From positions 1,736,001 to 1,800,000 of the forward strand of contig NZ_CP181167.1 in NCBI RefSeq assembly GCF_047824785.1: a DNA stretch of 64,000 nucleotides, given 5' to 3'. The stretch is from Nitrobacter sp039808345. Its GTDB lineage: Bacteria > Pseudomonadota > Alphaproteobacteria > Rhizobiales > Xanthobacteraceae. Of the stretch, positions 60,531 to 64,000 are shown piece after piece (the first letter of the stretch is position 1; each line of letters starts with the position of its first letter). The notes under the pieces were generated by a model. That model was not told where the DNA came from. It did not search any database and saw nothing but the letters and a program-made list of their open reading frames with translations. A program made the translations under genes and the position numbers.

Positions 60531-61967
60531 GTGAGCTATCAGGATACATCGCTGCTGATCGACGGAAGGTGGCGCCCCGGCGCTTCCGGCAAGACGATCG
60601 CCGTTCTCAATCCCGCGACTGAAGAACAGATCGGAACGGTCGCTCATGCCGATCGTGCCGATCTCGACGAGGCGCTCGCCGCTGCTGACAAGGGATTCAA
60701 GGTTTGGCGGGCGGTCGCGCCTTTCGAGCGCGCCAGGATCATGCGTAAGGCGGCTGCCTTGATGCGGGAGCGGGTCGACCGCATCGCGACGCTGATGACC
60801 ATGGAGCAGGGCAAGGTTCTCGCTGAAGCCAGAATTGAAACGCTGGCTGCGGCCGACGTCATCGAATGGTTCGCGGAAGAGTCCCGGCGGGCGTATGGCC
60901 GCGTCATTCCGGCGCGCGGGCCGGGCATTTACCAGATTGCGATCAAGGAGCCGGTCGGTCCCGCGGCGGCTTTCACGCCGTGGAATTTTCCCATCAATCA
61001 GGTCTGCCGCAAATTGTCGGCCGCGCTTGCCGCCGGCTGTTCGATCATCGTCAAGGCGCCCGAGGAAACGCCGGCGTCTCCAGCCGAACTGCTCCGTGCG
61101 TTCATCGATGCGGGCGTGCCCGACGGCGTCATCAATCTCGTCTTCGGCGTGCCTGCCGAAATCTCCGAATATTTGATCCCGCATCCGGTCATCAGGAAAA
61201 TATCCTTCACAGGTTCGACGGCGGTGGGCAAGCAGCTCGCCGCGCTTGCCGGGCTGCACATGAAGCGGGCGACCATGGAACTCGGGGGGCATGCGCCGGC
61301 CATCGTGTTCGACGATGCCGACATTGCAAGCGCGGTCAAGATTATCTCGGGAGCTAAATTCCGAAACGCCGGCCAGGTCTGCATCGCACCGACGCGCCTT
61401 CTCGTTCAGCACAAGGTGTACAAGGATTTTGTAGACAAGTTCACGGAAGCCGCCAAGGCGGTTCGAGTCGGCAACGGGCTCGACCCCGATTCAACGATGG
61501 GATCGCTCGCCAATTCACGCCGCGTTTCCGCCGTGGAAGGCTTTGTTCAGGATGCGGTCGGGAAGGGCGGGAAGCTTGCGGCGGGCGGGCATCGCGTCGG
61601 CAACAAGGGTTATTTTTTCGAGCCGACAGTTCTGGCCGACGTGCCGAAGGAAGCCCGCGCCATGAACGAGGAGCCGTTCGGTCCGCTGGCGTTGATTTCT
61701 CCGTTCTCGAGTTTCGACGAGGCCGTGGAAGAATCGAACCGGCTGCCATACGGCCTCGCGTCCTATGCGTTCACCAGTTCGACCAGGACGGCAACCGCCA
61801 TCGGCGCCGCGATAGAGAGTGGCATGGTTGCAATCAACAATGTCGCTCTCGCTTTGCCGGAAAACCCATTCGGAGGCGTCAAGGATTCCGGCTACGGCTC
61901 GGAGGGTGGAATCGAGGCGATGGAGTCCTACCTCATCACCAAGTTCATCAGCCAGACCGGCATATAA
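60531..61967 (+). CDS. NAD(P)-dependent aldehyde dehydrogenase, succinate-semialdehyde type
   Basis: 478 residues, ALDH superfamily. Catalytic Cys284 (NAGQVCIAP), general base Glu250 (ATMELGGHAP), cofactor motif FTGSTAVGK and the oxyanion Asn in FTPWNFP. Overall closest to GabD/SSADH-like enzymes (GVKDSGYGSEGGIEAMESYL at the end). Substrate is inferred only; no gabT nearby. GTG start at 60531 with AGGAG upstream. Confidence 0.88.
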   Translation: MSYQDTSLLIDGRWRPGASGKTIAVLNPATEEQIGTVAHADRADLDEALAAADKGFKVWRAVAPFERARIMRKAAALMRERVDRIATLMTMEQGKVLAEARIETLAAADVIEWFAEESRRAYGRVIPARGPGIYQIAIKEPVGPAAAFTPWNFPINQVCRKLSAALAAGCSIIVKAPEETPASPAELLRAFIDAGVPDGVINLVFGVPAEISEYLIPHPVIRKISFTGSTAVGKQLAALAGLHMKRATMELGGHAPAIVFDDADIASAVKIISGAKFRNAGQVCIAPTRLLVQHKVYKDFVDKFTEAAKAVRVGNGLDPDSTMGSLANSRRVSAVEGFVQDAVGKGGKLAAGGHRVGNKGYFFEPTVLADVPKEARAMNEEPFGPLALISPFSSFDEAVEESNRLPYGLASYAFTSSTRTATAIGAAIESGMVAINNVALALPENPFGGVKDSGYGSEGGIEAMESYLITKFISQTGI

Positions 61968-61990
61968 AGCAGCGGCTTTCGCCCTGATGC

Positions 61991-62815
61991 TCAAGCCATT
62001 TCCTGCTGCTTTGCCTCGTTCCACAGCACATCCATCTCGGCAAGGGATGCGTCCTCAAGCGAGCGACCCTTCGCGGCAAGCGCCTGTTCGATGTAGGCGA
62101 ACCGCCGCTCGAATTTCGCGTTCGTCGCACGGAGAGCCATTTCGGGATCGGCGTCGACATGGCGGGCGAGGTTGACCAATGCAAACATCAGATCGCCGGT
62201 CTCGGACGCGATGTCGGACCTGTCACCGCGATCCAGCGCCGCCTCGATCTCGTCGGCTTCCTCGCGGATCTTGTCGAGCACGGCACGCGGGTCGTTCCAG
62301 TCGAAGCCCACCGTCGAGGCTTTTCGCTGCAAGGCCATCGCGCGCGTCAACGCCGGCTGACCGGCCTTGATGTCCGCGAGCAGACCCGAGGCCGGCGTTT
62401 CCTTCATTGGCTTGCGCGCGGCGCGTTCCGCCTTCTCTTCCGCCTTGATGCGCTCCCATGTTCCTTTCACGTCTGATGGCGCGATATATCCTGCATCGTC
62501 GGGAAAGACATGCGGATGCCGCCGGATCATCTTGCGCGTGATCGCCTCGACCACATCTCCGAACGAAAACGCATTCCGCTCTTCGGCGATGCGCGCGTGA
62601 AAGACGACTTGCAACAGCAGGTCGCCAAGCTCGTCGCAGAGATCGATCAGATCGTTGCGCGCGATCGCATCCGCCACCTCGTAGGCTTCTTCGATGGTAT
62701 AGGGCGCAATGGTCTCAAACGTTTGTTCAAGATCCCAGGGGCAGCCGGTGCCGGGCGTTCTCAACTGCGCCATGATGTCGATCAGGCGTGAAATATCGCG
62801 GGATGGGATGGTCAT
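61991..62815 (-). CDS. mazG: Nucleoside triphosphate pyrophosphohydrolase MazG
   Basis: 274 residues with two MazG domains. First: CPWDLEQTFETIAPYTIEEA, YEVADAI, CDELGDLLLQVVFHARIAEE. Second: VGFDWNDPRAVLDKIREEAD, EIEAAL, ASETGDLMFALVNLARHVDA, each with the E-x2-E/E-x2-D metal sites. It hydrolyses NTPs, often damaged ones, to NMP and PPi. Start at 62815; convergent with the aldehyde dehydrogenase gene 23 bp away and divergent from queC. Confidence 0.93.
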   Translation of the reverse strand: MTIPSRDISRLIDIMAQLRTPGTGCPWDLEQTFETIAPYTIEEAYEVADAIARNDLIDLCDELGDLLLQVVFHARIAEERNAFSFGDVVEAITRKMIRRHPHVFPDDAGYIAPSDVKGTWERIKAEEKAERAARKPMKETPASGLLADIKAGQPALTRAMALQRKASTVGFDWNDPRAVLDKIREEADEIEAALDRGDRSDIASETGDLMFALVNLARHVDADPEMALRATNAKFERRFAYIEQALAAKGRSLEDASLAEMDVLWNEAKQQEMA

Positions 62816-62949
62816 CGGTTCACCGGTATCGAGATGGATTTGCTTCTCTATGCCGGAAGCCGCGCCGCCGTCCCAGCAAAAAGCAGGGGACCCGGCCACG
62901 CGATCCCCACTGATTGGCGCCACCACCGCGGGATGCTATTGGCTTCGCC

Positions 62950-63666
62950 ATGCTTGATGAAGCCGCCTCACGTACCGCGCTGGTGCTGTTTTCCGGAGGC
63001 CAGGACTCCGCGACGTGCCTTGCCTGGGCGCTGCAACGCTTCGCGCGCGTCGAAACGCTGGGGTTCGACTACGGCCAGCGCCACGGCATTGAACTCGACT
63101 GCCGCGACAGGCTGCTCGCGGGCATGGCGTCCCTACGCCCGGATTGGGCGGAGAAGATCGGCGAAACCCACACGCTCGCCATTCCGACACTGGCGGAGAT
63201 TTCCGACACGGCGTTGACCCGGAACGTCGCGATCGAAGTAAGCGAGGGCGGATTGCCCAACACGTTCGTGCCGGGGCGCAATCTGGTGTTCCTGACTTTC
63301 GCGGCGGCACTGGCCTACAGGCGCGGCGTGACGGATATCGTCGGCGGCATGTGCGAGACCGATTATTCCGGATATCCTGATTGCCGCGATGAAACCATCA
63401 GTGCCCTGCGCATCGCGCTCAATCTTGGAATGGCCAGACAGTTCGAACTGCATACGCCGCTGATGCGGCTCGACAAGGGGGAAACCTGGTCGCTTGCGCA
63501 TGAACTCGGCGGGACCGGGTTGGTCGATCTCATCCGTGAACATTCTCACACCTGCTATCTCGGCGAGCGCGGTGCGCGGCACACCTGGGGCTATGGCTGC
63601 GGCGAGTGCCCGGCGTGCGGGTTGCGGGCAAAAGGCTGGCGCGAATACGCGGCGCGGACCGCTTGA
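62950..63666 (+). CDS. queC: 7-cyano-7-deazaguanine synthase QueC
   Basis: 238 residues. ATP pyrophosphatase P-loop LVLFSGGQDSATCLAWALQR, FDYGQRHGIELDCR, FVPGRNLVFLTFAAALAY, GMCETDYSGYPDCRDETISA and the zinc site with Cys in HTCYLGERG and GYGCGECPACGLR. It makes preQ0 for queuosine. The start MLDEAASR at 62950 is chosen over the longer frame. queD and queE are not in the window. Confidence 0.94.
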   Translation: MLDEAASRTALVLFSGGQDSATCLAWALQRFARVETLGFDYGQRHGIELDCRDRLLAGMASLRPDWAEKIGETHTLAIPTLAEISDTALTRNVAIEVSEGGLPNTFVPGRNLVFLTFAAALAYRRGVTDIVGGMCETDYSGYPDCRDETISALRIALNLGMARQFELHTPLMRLDKGETWSLAHELGGTGLVDLIREHSHTCYLGERGARHTWGYGCGECPACGLRAKGWREYAARTA

Positions 63667-64000
63667 CTCCCGTCATGCCGCCGGACCGGACGGGCGGCAT
63701 CAATCTGTCGATTCCAACCGGCCATCCGCCTGGAAGCCGTCTGAGGTGTTATAGTGTTGCAGTCGACTTGATGTCCGCGAGCGTGCTAGAGCATTATCGC
63801 TTCTGATTGAATCAGAAGCGAAATTCTATGATATTTATTTGACGGGTTTTCTTCACGCGAGCCGGATTCCACTTCGCTCGAAAACGCTATAAACAACGAG
63901 TGCCGACTTGAGACGGGTACGCTTTTGATCCTCACCGCAAACGACGTTCGAACTCTTTGTCTGCGCGCATTACGTAGCAGGGTTGCGGTTGTGTTTCTGA
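63667..64000. other. Region after queC to the window edge
   Basis: 334 bp. It holds a full repeat (63787-63891) in reverse orientation. From TTG at 63925 a frame runs open to the edge (25 codons, beginning MILTANDVRTL), but with no RBS it is only a possible gene start. Nothing else recognised. Confidence 0.4.
63787..63891 (-). repeat. Modular palindromic repeat, full copy, type A, reverse orientation
   Basis: The reverse complement gives TATAGCGTTTTCGAGCGAAG, GGAATCCGGCTCGCGTGAAG and a perfect hairpin GCTTCTGATT-C-AATCAGAAGC. The only full copy here on the minus strand. Confidence 0.93.

Noticed and set aside
22805..63891. CRISPR array
   Set aside because: Repeats are dispersed over tens of kilobases with genes between them, not regularly spaced.

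Overview
The window reads as chromosomal DNA of a high-GC alphaproteobacterium of the Bradyrhizobiaceae/Nitrobacteraceae type (Nitrobacter, Bradyrhizobium, Rhodopseudomonas). Supporting evidence is the gene content and order: divK-pleD, popZ, the dusB-ntrB-ntrC-ntrY-ntrX-dat-hfq-hflX run, an ATP12 chaperone, a CBP3-type cytochrome bc1 chaperone, heme A synthase, EipB, DUF2842 and DUF3572 proteins, and fused ispDF. A characteristic family of roughly 105-bp palindromic repeats points the same way. A nitrate/nitrite porter (24.6-25.9 kb) fits Nitrobacter but does not prove it. I see no phage, insertion sequence, CRISPR array or rRNA operon; this is mostly core chromosome, with one envelope polysaccharide locus and many small repeats as accessory structure.

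Layout. 0-8.1 kb: the end of rarA, an exported TPR protein, a pseudouridine synthase, ATP12, a translationally coupled FliK-like/FlhB-C-terminal pair, and the beta subunit of an acyl-CoA (propionyl-CoA) carboxylase. 7.7-12.8 kb: bamE opposite a run of CBP3 chaperone, DUF177/YceD, plsX, fabH, ihfA and a MerR regulator, i.e. phospholipid and fatty-acid initiation plus nucleoid genes. A tRNA-Pro(GGG) follows, flanked by repeat relics, then a saccharopine-dehydrogenase-like oxidoreductase. 14.4-22.8 kb: a compact polysaccharide locus with polymerase/ligase, initiating sugar-phosphate transferase, GT4 glycosyltransferase and Wza-like exporter on the minus strand. A Wzz/Wzc-like protein with a broken kinase P-loop lies opposite, followed by a CelD/FemAB-like acyltransferase. 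The set resembles holdfast or unipolar polysaccharide loci.

23-38 kb: DUF2842, ctaA, nitrate/nitrite porter, metY, rplM-rpsI, a lytic transglycosylase with SPOR domain, trmO, a GNAT-like protein, ridA-GDPD, eipB, DUF3572-dinB, and divK-pleD (cell-cycle phosphorelay and diguanylate cyclase). 38-50 kb: rpmG, tolC, popZ, valS, an MFS permease, 3-methyladenine glycosylase, lipA, a Coq10/RatA protein, and ispDF-pncC. 50-61 kb: the nitrogen-regulation block dusB-ntrBC-ntrYX, then dat, hfq and hflX. 60.5-64 kb: an aldehyde dehydrogenase, mazG, queC and a repeat at the edge.

The most distinctive structure is the repeat family: ten full copies and at least six relics, built from a constant hairpin module joined to one of two alternative second hairpins (type A or B). 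Copies sit mainly at gene 3' ends, supply the stop codons of ntrC and ntrX, run into the 5' end of a lytic transglycosylase frame, and in places are interrupted by or adjacent to a second palindromic family.
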